Shown here one piece after another: positions 24,884 through 33,048 of a DNA stretch of 57,212 bases; the stretch's first letter is position 1, and each line of letters starts with the position of its first letter. Under the pieces are notes generated by a model. It worked only from the letters and a program-made list of their open reading frames with translations, searched no databases and was not told the origin of the DNA. This DNA comes from Candidatus Bipolaricaulota bacterium. Its GTDB lineage: Bacteria > Bipolaricaulota > Bipolaricaulia > Bipolaricaulales > Bipolaricaulaceae. The position numbers were made by a program, and so were the translations under genes. Location: positions 1 through 57,212 of the forward strand of contig JACIWL010000008.1 in NCBI GenBank assembly GCA_014360995.1. The letters are read 5' to 3'.

Positions 24884-26068
24884 ATGCGGAAGTTGGTGCT
24901 AGTGTTGGTGGCGGTGTTGGGGGTTTGGGCCCTAGCGGCCGAACCGGGGAAGATCCTGATCTGGGCCGACGACACCCGGGCTCCAGTGTTCCGGACAATC
25001 GGAGAGGCTTATACAAAGGCCACGGGCATTCCCGTGGAAGTGGTGGAGACCCCCTTCGGCTCCATTCGTGACCAGTTCACAACGGCTGCTCCCACGGGTG
25101 AGGGCCCGGATATCATCATCGGCGCCCACGACTGGGTTGGGGAACTGGCGGCAAACGGACTTCTCGCCGAGATCCTCCTTCCTCCGGAGCTTGCGGAGCT
25201 CTTTGATAAAGTGAGCCTTGAGGCTTTCACCTACGCTGGGCTCTATGGCCTTCCTTACGCCCGTGAGGGTGTGGGGCTTCTTTATAACAAGGCGTTGGTG
25301 CCCGAGCTTCCCGCCACGTTTGAGGAGCTGGTTGAGCTTGCCCGCAAACTCACGGATCCCACCCTTCCTCAGTACGGCTTTGTCGTGCAGAACCCCGATC
25401 CATATCACGAGTTCCCGTTCCTCTCCGCGCTGGGCGGCTACATCTTCGGCTACGACGAGGAAGGGAAGCTCAATCCTTGTGACGTCGGCCTTGACAGCCC
25501 TGGGGCCATCGCTGGGGCGGAGATCCTCGATAGCCTCTTTGAGGAAGGCCTGATCCCCGCGGGTTTGGACTGGGACACCTGGACGAGCCTGTTCACGGAA
25601 GGTCGCATCGCCATGGTCATCACCGGGCCGTGGTTCGTGGGTCGGGCCAAAGCCGCGGGCATCGATATCGGTGTAGCTCCCATCCCGCCCATTCAGGGCA
25701 AGACCCCGAAGCCCTTCGTGGGCGTGCAGGGGGTCATGGTCAACGCTTTCTCCCCGAACCTCGCCTTGGTGTACGACTTCCTCTTCAACTACTTCGCCAC
25801 CAAAGAGACCATGCTCGCCCTTTACGCCAAGGATCCGCGCATCCCCGCGTTCCTCCCGGCCTATGAGGAGGTGGCCGAGGACCCAATTCTGCGGGGCTTT
25901 GCTGAGTCCATCGCCAATGGCGTGCCCATGCCCAACATCCCTCAGATGTCCGCGGTGTGGGGGGCCTGGTCCGACGCCATGTCCATGATCGGCAACCAGC
26001 AGCTTGAGCCGGCCGAGGCCCTGAAGCAGGCGGCGGACAACATCCGCGCTACCTTGGGCTGCAAGTGA
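24884..26068 (+). CDS. malE: Maltose/maltodextrin ABC transporter, periplasmic binding protein
   Basis: The 394-residue protein has a signal peptide (residues 1-19, ending LAA) without a lipobox, so it is free in the periplasm. The body fits the cluster 1 sugar-binding family: KILIWADDTRAPVFRTIGEAY, TGEGPDIIIGAHDWVGELAANGLLAE, YGLPYAREGVGLLYNKAL, GRIAMVITGPW, and a C-terminal PNIPQMSAVWGAW. It should deliver alpha-glucan fragments made by the GH57 enzyme to MalF-MalG. ATG 24884 has AAAGGAGG seven bases upstream; a TACAAT box (24843-24848) may be the -10. A strong hairpin separates it from malF, which would keep MalE more abundant than the permeases. Confidence 0.92.
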   Translation: MRKLVLVLVAVLGVWALAAEPGKILIWADDTRAPVFRTIGEAYTKATGIPVEVVETPFGSIRDQFTTAAPTGEGPDIIIGAHDWVGELAANGLLAEILLPPELAELFDKVSLEAFTYAGLYGLPYAREGVGLLYNKALVPELPATFEELVELARKLTDPTLPQYGFVVQNPDPYHEFPFLSALGGYIFGYDEEGKLNPCDVGLDSPGAIAGAEILDSLFEEGLIPAGLDWDTWTSLFTEGRIAMVITGPWFVGRAKAAGIDIGVAPIPPIQGKTPKPFVGVQGVMVNAFSPNLALVYDFLFNYFATKETMLALYAKDPRIPAFLPAYEEVAEDPILRGFAESIANGVPMPNIPQMSAVWGAWSDAMSMIGNQQLEPAEALKQAADNIRATLGCK

Positions 26069-26075
26069 AACACTT

Positions 26076-26104
26076 GGGGGCGGGGTTGATCCCCGCCCCC
26101 TTTT
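26076..26104 (+). terminator. Intra-operon terminator/attenuator between malE and malF
   Basis: A perfect 10-bp stem GGGGGCGGGG (26076-26085) / CCCCGCCCCC (26091-26100) with a TTGAT loop is followed by TTTT. It lies eight bases after the malE stop and 13 bases before malF, so partial termination would lower permease expression relative to the binding protein, as in many sugar transporter operons. Confidence 0.85.
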
Positions 26105-26116
26105 CCTTCTTTTGCC

Positions 26117-27664
26117 ATGTTCCGAAGACTGGGAACGGTGCCCACCACCCTGCTGAAGGTGGTGGGTCTTTCCATTTTGGACGCCGTTGTCGTTTATTTC
26201 CTTGTCCTTCTTGCCTGGGACAGAAGCTGGTTTTTGGTGGGCATCATCGCCGCCGGACTTTTCGGCCTGAACGTCTTGGCTTTTGTAAGACGGCTTTATC
26301 CAGTCCGCTACCTCGCGCCAGGGCTCGTTTTTTTGATCCTCATGGTGGTGCTTCCCCTCGTTTACACCGTGTACATCTCCTTCACCAACTACGCGACGGG
26401 GAACATCCTTTCCAAAGACCAAGTTGTGGCTATCCTCACCAGCCGGTTTTATCTTCCTCCCGATGCGCCCACGTTCACGTTTCGCCCCTATGGCCGCGAA
26501 ACCATCTATGCCCTGTATCTCACTGGACCAGCCGGAGAGTTCGTGGTCTTCCCGGACGGGAGGCTTGCGCTCGCAGCGGAGCACGACCTGAGAGATACCG
26601 ACGGCGACGGCGTAGCAGATCTCCTTGACGGTTACCCCCTCCTTCCCGCGCGGGAGCTTGCACGCTTTGCCAGTGATCTTCAGAAGTTGGAAATCCCCTT
26701 TGGAGATGGGGTTTTGCGCCTCACTACTTTGAGCACCATGCGCGTCTATTCCCGCCAATACCACTACGATCCCGTTCAGGATGTTCTCGTAGATGTGCGC
26801 ACGGGAAAGGAATATCGCCCTTATGGCGGGAATTTCGTTGCCGCCGATGGAGAAAAACTGGATCCCGGCTGGGTGACCTTCGTAGGATTTGCCAATTACC
26901 TTAAGTTTTTGCGGGATCCCCTCTATCACCGGGCGTTCGTGCGAGTTTTCGGGTGGACGGTGACCTGGGCCGTGCTCACGGTGGTGTTGAGCTTTGCCCT
27001 GGGATTGGGCTTGGCCATCCTCCTCAACGATAAGACCCTGCGCTTGCGGAAGCTCTATCGCTCCCTTCTCATCGTCCCCTATGCCATCCCCGCTTTCATC
27101 TCCATCCTCATTTGGCGGGGCTTTTTCAATACGGAGGTAGGGCTATTCAACCGGGTTTTGTCCCAGTTCTTTGGGGTTCGGGTTCCTTGGCTTTCCACGC
27201 CCTTTTGGGCGCGGTTTTCCTGCATTCTGACCAACGTTTGGCTCACCTACCCCTACATGATGCTTGTTTCCTTGGGGGCCCTTCAGTCCATCCCCGAGGA
27301 GATGTACGAGGCGGCCAAGGTGGACGGTGCCACGGGCTGGCGGAGGTTCGTGCACATCACGTTTCCTCTGCTTCTCATCTCCGTGGCCCCCCTCCTCATC
27401 GGCTCCTTCGCCTTCACCTTCAACAACTTCACCCTCATTTGGCTCCTTACGCGGGGCGAGCCGGTGGTGGAGATCGGGAGCCGTGCTGGGGCCACGGACA
27501 TCCTCCTTTCCTACGCCTACAAGCTCGCGTTCATGGGGGGGAGGGGGTCGGAATACAACATGACTGCAGCTTTGGCGGTGATCATCTTCATTATCGTGGC
27601 CCTCATCTCCGGGATCAGCTTCAGCCGCACAAAAGCCCTGGAGGAGGTTTCCCGTGGCCTTTAG
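26117..27664 (+). CDS. malF: Maltose ABC transporter permease MalF with a calcium-type motif in its periplasmic loop
   Basis: The 515-residue permease has eight predicted membrane helices: two near the N-terminus, one at about 70-95, then a long periplasmic P2-like loop (about 95-255) and the helices of the transport core. The EAA loop that docks the ATPase is EEMYEAAKVDGATGWRRFVHITFPLL. Inside the loop, residues 160-171 read DTDGDGVADLLD, the pattern of a thrombospondin type 3 or EF-hand-like calcium site. No ribosome site is obvious before ATG 26117. It overlaps malG by 11 bases. No malK follows, so a shared ATPase elsewhere must power the transporter. Confidence 0.93.
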   Translation: MFRRLGTVPTTLLKVVGLSILDAVVVYFLVLLAWDRSWFLVGIIAAGLFGLNVLAFVRRLYPVRYLAPGLVFLILMVVLPLVYTVYISFTNYATGNILSKDQVVAILTSRFYLPPDAPTFTFRPYGRETIYALYLTGPAGEFVVFPDGRLALAAEHDLRDTDGDGVADLLDGYPLLPARELARFASDLQKLEIPFGDGVLRLTTLSTMRVYSRQYHYDPVQDVLVDVRTGKEYRPYGGNFVAADGEKLDPGWVTFVGFANYLKFLRDPLYHRAFVRVFGWTVTWAVLTVVLSFALGLGLAILLNDKTLRLRKLYRSLLIVPYAIPAFISILIWRGFFNTEVGLFNRVLSQFFGVRVPWLSTPFWARFSCILTNVWLTYPYMMLVSLGALQSIPEEMYEAAKVDGATGWRRFVHITFPLLLISVAPLLIGSFAFTFNNFTLIWLLTRGEPVVEIGSRAGATDILLSYAYKLAFMGGRGSEYNMTAALAVIIFIIVALISGISFSRTKALEEVSRGL

Positions 27665-28526
27665 GCGGAAGCCTTTACGCTTTTGGGTGGGGCGGTTCTT
27701 GCGGAATCTTCTGGCTTGGGTGGCCATCGCCTTCGCCCTTTTTCCCGCGGCGTTTGTTCTCGGGACCTCTTTCGATCCAGTACAGAACTTGCGCACGGCT
27801 CGCATCATCCCCCAAACACCCACCCTGGAGAACTACCTGTACCTTTTCCGCGAGCGCCAAGAAATAAACTTTCCTCGCTGGCTTTTGAACACAGTTTATG
27901 TGGCTGGAGTCACCGCCACTTTTGGTGTCTTCCTCTGTGCCCTGGGAGCCTACGCCTTCTCGCGCTTCCGCTTCCGCGGGCGGCGCGCGGGCCTTCTCAC
28001 CATCCTCCTCGTCCAGATGTTCCCCCAGACCGTGGGCATGGTGGCCATCTACTTGATCCTTCAGACTTTGGGCAAACAGATCCCCTGGCTTGGCCTCAAT
28101 ACCCACCCTGGGCTGATCCTGGTCTACTTGGGCGGGGCGATTGGGTTCAACACCTGGTTCATGAAAGGCTACTTCGACACAATCCCTCGCTCCTTAGAGG
28201 AATCAGCCATGGTGGATGGGGCTTCCCCCTTCCAAGCGTTTCTGCGCATCGTGCTTCCCGTGGCCCGGCCGATTCTGGCCGTGGTGTTCGTGATCCAATT
28301 CATCACCGTCTACTCGGAGTACCTCTTGGCAAGCCTCATCCTCAAGGGAATGGACAAGTACACGCTAGCTGTGGGACTGCAGCTCTTCATTGGGGAAGCC
28401 TATAACCGACGCTGGGGGAGCTTTGCCGCGGCCGCGGTGATCGGGGCGGCCTTGATCCTTCTCATCTTCTACGCTCTGCAGTCCCAGATCATCTCCGGGC
28501 TCACCGGCGGGGCGGTGAAGGAATAA
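27654..28526 (+). CDS. malG: Maltose ABC transporter permease MalG
   Basis: The 290-residue inner-membrane permease has six predicted helices and the EAA loop IPRSLEESAMVDGASPFQAFLRIVLPVARP near residue 185. Other family phrases are SFDPVQN, FGVFLCALGAYAFSRFRF and LVQMFPQTVGMVAIYLIL. It starts with GTG at 27654, inside the end of malF, with GGAGG eight bases before. With MalE and MalF it should form a maltodextrin importer. It ends five bases from the convergent pfkA stop. Confidence 0.93.
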   Translation: MAFRRKPLRFWVGRFLRNLLAWVAIAFALFPAAFVLGTSFDPVQNLRTARIIPQTPTLENYLYLFRERQEINFPRWLLNTVYVAGVTATFGVFLCALGAYAFSRFRFRGRRAGLLTILLVQMFPQTVGMVAIYLILQTLGKQIPWLGLNTHPGLILVYLGGAIGFNTWFMKGYFDTIPRSLEESAMVDGASPFQAFLRIVLPVARPILAVVFVIQFITVYSEYLLASLILKGMDKYTLAVGLQLFIGEAYNRRWGSFAAAAVIGAALILLIFYALQSQIISGLTGGAVKE

Positions 28527-28530
28527 AGCC

Positions 28531-29499
28531 TCACTGGGCCAAGACTTTCGCGAGCTCAAACAGTTTGGGATCGAGGGGCTTCTTCTTCCCGGCGACCTCG
28601 GAAAGCGGGGTGGTGACAACTTCTCCCTTTATTTGGCCCACGAGAACCCCTCTTTCCCCGCGGGCCAGGGCTTCCACGGCGCCAGCGCCAAGGAGGGTGC
28701 CCAAAAGCCGGTCGAAGGCTCCGGGAGCGCCGCCCCGCTGCACATGCCCCAAGACCGTCACGCGAAGTTCATAACCCAACCGTTCTCGCTGGAAGTATTC
28801 GGCAAGCTTTTGGGCGTTGTATTGGGCTCCTTCAGCCACAACCACGATGGCATGGGGTTTACCCCGGGCGTAGGCCACGCGGATGGCCTCGGCCACGGCC
28901 TCCGGGGAGGTCGGGACCTCCGGGATCACCACGGCCTCCGCTCCACCGGCGATCCCCGCCATGAGGGCCAAATACCCACAATCCCGGCCCATCACCTCCA
29001 CTAAGAACGCACGATTATGGGAGGAGGCCGTGGTCTTCAGGCGATCGATGGCCTCCAGGGCCACGTTGAGGGCCGTATCCACGCCGATGGTGATGTCCGA
29101 GCCCACAAGGTCGTTGTCGATGGTGGAGGCCACCCCCACCACCGGCACCCCTTCCTGGGAAAGAGCATAAGCCCCGGATTGTGAGCCGTTCCCCCCGATC
29201 ACCACAAGGGCGTCAATCCCGTGCTTTTCCAGGATGGCGGCGGCGCGGCGCACGCCCTCTTTCGTTTTGAACTCCGGGCAGCGGGCGCTTCCCAGAATTG
29301 TTCCGCCAAGCTGGATGATCCCGCCCACGTCCCGGGCGCCCAGGGGGCGGATTTCCTCAGAAAGTAAGCCGGCATAGCCCCGGCGGATCCCCAGCATCTC
29401 CCAGCCTTGGGCCAGGCCGGCCCGCACCACCGCCCGGATGGCCGCGTTCATCCCCGGGGCATCCCCGCCGCTTGTGAGGACGGCAACCCTTCTAAGCAT
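28531..29499 (-). CDS. pfkA: 6-phosphofructokinase with atypical donor-site residues
   Basis: The 322-residue enzyme phosphorylates fructose-6-phosphate in glycolysis. It shows LTSGGDAPGMNAAIRA, the phosphate-donor loop GGNGSQSGA (102-110), the catalytic STIDNDLVGSD, and the sugar-binding EVMGRDCGYLA and HVQRGGAPG. In most ATP-type enzymes the loop is GGDGS; here Asp is Asn104 while the Gly that marks ATP use (105) is kept. Before TIDND, the usual PG (ATP type) or PK (PPi type) is AS. The donor is therefore uncertain. The gene overlaps the end of the COG2509 flavoprotein gene by eight bases, and its position next to malEFG makes sense for sugar breakdown. Confidence 0.93.
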   Translation of the reverse strand: MLRRVAVLTSGGDAPGMNAAIRAVVRAGLAQGWEMLGIRRGYAGLLSEEIRPLGARDVGGIIQLGGTILGSARCPEFKTKEGVRRAAAILEKHGIDALVVIGGNGSQSGAYALSQEGVPVVGVASTIDNDLVGSDITIGVDTALNVALEAIDRLKTTASSHNRAFLVEVMGRDCGYLALMAGIAGGAEAVVIPEVPTSPEAVAEAIRVAYARGKPHAIVVVAEGAQYNAQKLAEYFQRERLGYELRVTVLGHVQRGGAPGAFDRLLGTLLGAGAVEALARGERGVLVGQIKGEVVTTPLSEVAGKKKPLDPKLFELAKVLAQ

Positions 29500-30820
29500 G
29501 GCGGGAGAGGATGTGGCGGGCGGCGAGGATCCCCGTCACCGCGGCGAAAACGATCCCCCGGGAGTGCCCCGAGGCGTCCCCGGCCACGTAAAACCCGGGG
29601 AGCTCCGTCTCCATCCCCGGGCCGATGCGATAGCGCGTGTCGTAGAACTTGATCTCCGGGGCATAAAGAAGGGTGCTTCCGGAGTCCACGCCAGGCATGA
29701 CCCGGTCCAGCATGGAAAGGGCCTCCACCAGGTCCACCACCACCCGATGGGGGAGGGCCATGGAGATGTCGCCCGGGGTGAATTCCTTTAGGGTAGGCTC
29801 GATGGGGACGCGGCGGATCCGCTCGAGGGTTGAGCGCCGCCCCTGTCGGAGGTCCTTGAGCCTTTGTAAAATGGGCTTCCCTCCGCCGATGGTGGTGGCC
29901 AGCTTGGCAATGGCCCGTCCGTACTCGGTGGTGTCCTCCACCGGGTCCGTGAGCTCAATCCGCACAAGGAGGGCGAAATTGGTGTTCTGCGTTTTCTTGT
30001 CGTTTTCTGCGTGCCCATTTACAAGCACGAATTCCCCGTGGTCCTCGGCCACTACGAATCCGCGGGGGTTGGTGCAGAACGTGCGGACCATGTCGTCGTA
30101 GGTGGGGGTGCGCACGCGGAACTTCGCGTCGTACATGATCCTTTCGATGGGAGCATAAATTTCCGCGGGGAACTCCACGCGCACGCCCACATCGAGGGGG
30201 CCGAAATTCGGGCCGATCCCCAGGGCCCTGGTCACCTCCCTAAGCCAATAAGCTCCAGCCCGGCCCGGAGCGGCGATGACGCACCGCGCCCGCAGAACCT
30301 CCGCCCCCAGATCCAACAAGTACCCGTCGCCCTCCCGCCGAATGCTCTTGACCAGTGTTTCCAACCGAAAGGCGATGCCTTGGCCAAGGAGGTCTTGGTA
30401 GAGGTTATCGATGACCTCCCGGATTTTTCCTGTGCCAATGTGGCGCTGTCGGCCGGCGATGAACTCCACCCCCGCTTCCGCCGCTACCTTTTTTAGCCGG
30501 GCCAGGGCCTCTTCGTCCTCCCCGGAGTATTCCGGAGGTGCCCCGTACTGGGTGAAGGTTTCGTCGACGTATTGGATGAGCGCCTCGGCCTCCGCCGGGC
30601 CCAGCCCTAAGGCCTCCGGCTCCCCGCCGATCCGGCTCGTTAAATTGAGCTTTCCGTCGGAAAAGGCCCCGGCACCGCCCACCCCACAGGTGATGCTTTT
30701 CCGCTCTCTGGGGGCCTGACCCTTTTCCAAAACCACCACTTTTAGCCCGGAGGGCGCCAGTTCCCGGGCCGCGAAAAGGCCGGCTGGACCAGCTCCAACA
30801 ATTGCCACATCCCACAGCAT
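29492..30820 (-). CDS. FAD-dependent dehydrogenase, COG2509 family
   Basis: The 442-residue protein starts with the FAD-binding Rossmann motif MLWDVAIVGAGPAGLFAARELA and a second FAD phrase near the C-terminus, GFYVAGDASGHSRGIV. Central family phrases are SITCGVGGAGAFSDGKLN and FCTNPRGFVVAE. COG2509 proteins are flavoproteins of unknown substrate. I chose the ATG at 30820 because AGGAGCGCAG precedes it and the Rossmann motif begins at once; a longer frame upstream to 30886 has no support. It is the upstream partner of pfkA. A TAGGAT box and an inverted repeat lie in the divergent gap to rsmD. Confidence 0.88.
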   Translation of the reverse strand: MLWDVAIVGAGPAGLFAARELAPSGLKVVVLEKGQAPRERKSITCGVGGAGAFSDGKLNLTSRIGGEPEALGLGPAEAEALIQYVDETFTQYGAPPEYSGEDEEALARLKKVAAEAGVEFIAGRQRHIGTGKIREVIDNLYQDLLGQGIAFRLETLVKSIRREGDGYLLDLGAEVLRARCVIAAPGRAGAYWLREVTRALGIGPNFGPLDVGVRVEFPAEIYAPIERIMYDAKFRVRTPTYDDMVRTFCTNPRGFVVAEDHGEFVLVNGHAENDKKTQNTNFALLVRIELTDPVEDTTEYGRAIAKLATTIGGGKPILQRLKDLRQGRRSTLERIRRVPIEPTLKEFTPGDISMALPHRVVVDLVEALSMLDRVMPGVDSGSTLLYAPEIKFYDTRYRIGPGMETELPGFYVAGDASGHSRGIVFAAVTGILAARHILSRHA

Positions 30821-30834
30821 CTGCGCTCCTTTTT

Positions 30835-30866
30835 GGGAAACGAACCGGAGAATCCTAACGTTTCCC
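30835..30866. repeat. 8-bp inverted repeat in the COG2509/rsmD divergent gap
   Basis: GGGAAACG (30835-30842) and CGTTTCCC (30859-30866) form a perfect dyad with a 16-bp spacer that holds TAGGAT on the minus strand, a possible -10 for the flavoprotein gene. It could be an operator. Repeats of this size occur by chance, so the case rests on location only. Confidence 0.3.
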
Positions 30867-30907
30867 GGCTCTCGTGCAACCAGCAAGAGGCCCGGTAAGC
30901 TTTGCGT

Positions 30908-31477
30908 ATGCGCATAATTGGTGGGGAAAGGCGGGGCCGAAGGCTTGCCCGTTGGCAGGGGGTGGGGATTCGTCCCCTGCGGGACCGTGTTCGGACCGCC
31001 CTTTTCGATACCTTAGGCGAGACGGTGGTGGGGGCTGAGGTCCTCGACCTTTTTGCTGGGACGGGTGCGGTGGGGCTCGAGGCTCTTTCCCGGGGGGCAA
31101 AGTGGGCCACTTTTGTGGACTCCTCCGCCGAGGCCATCCGGCTCATCCGGGAAAACGCCGCCCGGCTGGGCTATTCTCAGCGGGTGGAGGTCATTCACGG
31201 GGATGCAATAAAGGCCGTAAAGAATCTCGCGCGGCGGGGGCGGCGCTTCGACCTCGTTTTCATCGGGGCTCCGTACGAAACGGGCTTAGCTAGGGAGGCC
31301 TTGCAGGCGTTGGCCGAGGCCCTGCCCCTGCGGCCAGGCGCTTTCGTCGTCGCCGAGACCTTCCACAAAGAGGAGCTCGGCGAGGAGTTCAGGCCTTTAA
31401 GGCTTTGCCGCTCCCGCTCCTACGGCGAGACCCGCCTCACCTACTTTCGGTTTGGTCCGAGTGAGGAAACCCGGTAA
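30908..31477 (+). CDS. rsmD: 16S rRNA (guanine966-N2)-methyltransferase RsmD, altered catalytic motif
   Basis: The 189-residue Rossmann methyltransferase has the RsmD start MRIIGGERRGRRL, the phrase GIRPLRDRVRTALFDTLG, and the SAM site VLDLFAGTGAVGLEALSRGA. RsmD methylates G966 of 16S rRNA with a DPPY (N/DPPY) motif; here the site reads LVFIGAPYET, so Asp and the first Pro are Gly and Ala. Activity may be changed or lost. No ribosome site is seen; TAAGCT (30896-30901) ends six bases before ATG 30908, which suggests a leaderless start. A TTG at 30902 is an alternative. surE follows after 14 bases. Confidence 0.88.
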   Translation: MRIIGGERRGRRLARWQGVGIRPLRDRVRTALFDTLGETVVGAEVLDLFAGTGAVGLEALSRGAKWATFVDSSAEAIRLIRENAARLGYSQRVEVIHGDAIKAVKNLARRGRRFDLVFIGAPYETGLAREALQALAEALPLRPGAFVVAETFHKEELGEEFRPLRLCRSRSYGETRLTYFRFGPSEETR

Positions 31478-31491
31478 ACTTCGCCCCAACC

Positions 31492-32271
31492 ATGGCGCCC
31501 CTGATCCTTGTCACCAACGACGATGGGTATCTATCCCCCGGGCTTCATGCCCTGCGGCGGGCCTTAGGGGAACTGGGAGAGGTTTGGGTTTTGGCGCCGG
31601 AGAAGAACTGGTCTGCCGCTTCGCGCACGCGGGTCTTTCATAAGCCCCTTCGGGTTTATTCCGCTCAGCTTCCCGATGGCGCTGTGGTGCACGTGACAAA
31701 TGGTTCGCCCTCGGACTGTGTGCTTTTGGCCGTTTTGGGGCTTGCCCCGCGCCGGCCGGATTTGGTGGTGGCCGGGATCAACGCCGGGGCCAACCTCGGC
31801 CGGGATGTGACCTACTCCGGGACGGTTTCCGCGGCCATGGAGGGCGCCCAGGCCGGGATCCCCTCCATTGCCGTCTCCGTGGACGTGACCGGGGAGCCCG
31901 AGGAAAGCCCCGATTACGAGGGAGCGGCGCGCATTGCCCTTCGCCTGGCGCGGGAGCTTTTGCGAAATCAGCCGATCCCGCCCGGGGTTTGCCTCAACGT
32001 GAACGTCCCCCGCGGGGTGCCAAAGGGGATCAAAGTCACCCGGTTGGGCGGGAAAATCTGGACTGAGGAATTGGTGCGAGGCAAAGACCCGCGTGGGCGC
32101 GACTTTTTCTGGTTCTCTGGGGAAATGCAGTCCACCCCACCTGCCGGGGAAGAGGACACGGATATCTGGGCCGTCCTTTCCGGCTACGTCTCCGTGACTC
32201 CCCTCCATTTGGATCTCACCGCCTACGAGGTCCTGGAGCATTTGCGCGCTTTGGAAAATCTGGAACTATAA
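31492..32271 (+). CDS. surE: 5'/3'-nucleotidase SurE
   Basis: The 259-residue phosphatase removes phosphate from nucleoside 5' or 3' monophosphates and can cut short polyphosphate. It has the metal site LVTNDDGYLSPGLHAL (Asp-Asp at about 10-11), PEKNWSAASRT, the phrase NGSPSDCVLLAVLG, GINAGANLGRDVTYSGTVSAAMEGA, and a C-terminal DIWAVLSGYVSVTPLHLD. The closing segment is normal for the family. A TTGGTC-17-TAAACT pair (31452-31480) ends 11 bases before the ATG and there is no ribosome site, so the leader would be only a few bases. The product may link nucleotide salvage to the nucleoside transporter near the right end, but the two loci are far apart. Confidence 0.96.
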   Translation: MAPLILVTNDDGYLSPGLHALRRALGELGEVWVLAPEKNWSAASRTRVFHKPLRVYSAQLPDGAVVHVTNGSPSDCVLLAVLGLAPRRPDLVVAGINAGANLGRDVTYSGTVSAAMEGAQAGIPSIAVSVDVTGEPEESPDYEGAARIALRLARELLRNQPIPPGVCLNVNVPRGVPKGIKVTRLGGKIWTEELVRGKDPRGRDFFWFSGEMQSTPPAGEEDTDIWAVLSGYVSVTPLHLDLTAYEVLEHLRALENLEL

Positions 32272-32272
32272 T
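32267..32272 (+). promoter_or_regulatory. -10 box of the DUF72 gene, likely leaderless
   Basis: A perfect TATAAT overlaps the surE stop region and ends five bases before the GTG start at 32278. No ribosome site lies between them. A good -35 is not seen (TTGCGC is 19 bp away). Confidence 0.45.
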
Positions 32273-32277
32273 TTGGC

Positions 32278-33048
32278 GTGGAAATCCGCGTTGGGTGTTG
32301 TGGGTGGTCGAGCCTGCGCCCCAAAGACTTTGGCGAAGAGGACTGGCAGAAAAAGTATAAACACCGCCTACAACTTTACGCGGCGCATTTCTCCCTGGTG
32401 GAAGTGAACTCCACCTTTTACAAGCTTCCGCGGCCCTCCACGGCCGCGCAGTGGCGGGAGCTTGTGGACGAAATCAACGCCAACTTTGAGTTCACCGTGA
32501 AGGTCCATCAGGATGTGACCCACACCGATCGCTTTCGGGGAGACCTTTCCCGGGAAAGTTTTTTGCGCACCGCGGAGATTGCCCGTTTACTTCGGGCAAA
32601 AATTCTCCTTTTGCAAAGCCCGGCGTCTTTTGGCCCCACCCCGGAGAACGAAAACGCCCTGCGTCGTTTTTTCTCCGAGATAGGGCGTGATGAATTCGTC
32701 CTCGTTTGGGAGCCCCGGGGGGCGTGGGAGAAAAAGCCGGAGCTTGTGCGTGCTCTCTGCGAGGAATACGGACTTGTGCACTGTACTGATCCGTTCAAAT
32801 GGCTTCCGGTAGGGGAAAGTGACATTGTCTATTTTCGGCTCCATGGCGCCCCGCCGGGGACGAAGATTTATCGCTACACCTACACCGACCAAGATCTCTC
32901 TTGGCTTTTGGGCACAATTCTCGGGCTTAAGGCCGAACTCGTTTACGTCCTTTTCAACAACGACACGATGTGCGCCGATGCCTGGCGGTTCCTTTGTCTT
33001 TTGGGGAGAATTCGCGGAAAGGGGGTTTCATGTCCAACGAGCTTTTGA
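32278..33048 (+). CDS. DUF72 domain-containing protein
   Basis: The 256-residue product has the DUF72 (YecE) TIM-barrel start IRVGCCGWSSLRPKDFGEEDW and the phrases HFSLVEVNSTFYKLPRPSTAAQWR and FEFTVKVHQDVTH, and, later, FVLVWEPRGAW and YFRLHGAPPG. DUF72 proteins are widespread and have no proven function. It starts with GTG at 32278 behind a TATAAT box and ends inside the start of the nitroreductase gene, with a 19-base overlap. The final 15 residues beyond the usual end are encoded in that overlap. Confidence 0.88.
   Translation: MEIRVGCCGWSSLRPKDFGEEDWQKKYKHRLQLYAAHFSLVEVNSTFYKLPRPSTAAQWRELVDEINANFEFTVKVHQDVTHTDRFRGDLSRESFLRTAEIARLLRAKILLLQSPASFGPTPENENALRRFFSEIGRDEFVLVWEPRGAWEKKPELVRALCEEYGLVHCTDPFKWLPVGESDIVYFRLHGAPPGTKIYRYTYTDQDLSWLLGTILGLKAELVYVLFNNDTMCADAWRFLCLLGRIRGKGVSCPTSF

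Noticed and set aside
24932-26929. 665-codon open frame antisense to malE and malF
   Set aside because: It is low-complexity, His- and Gly-rich in the manner of shadow frames and lies opposite clear genes.
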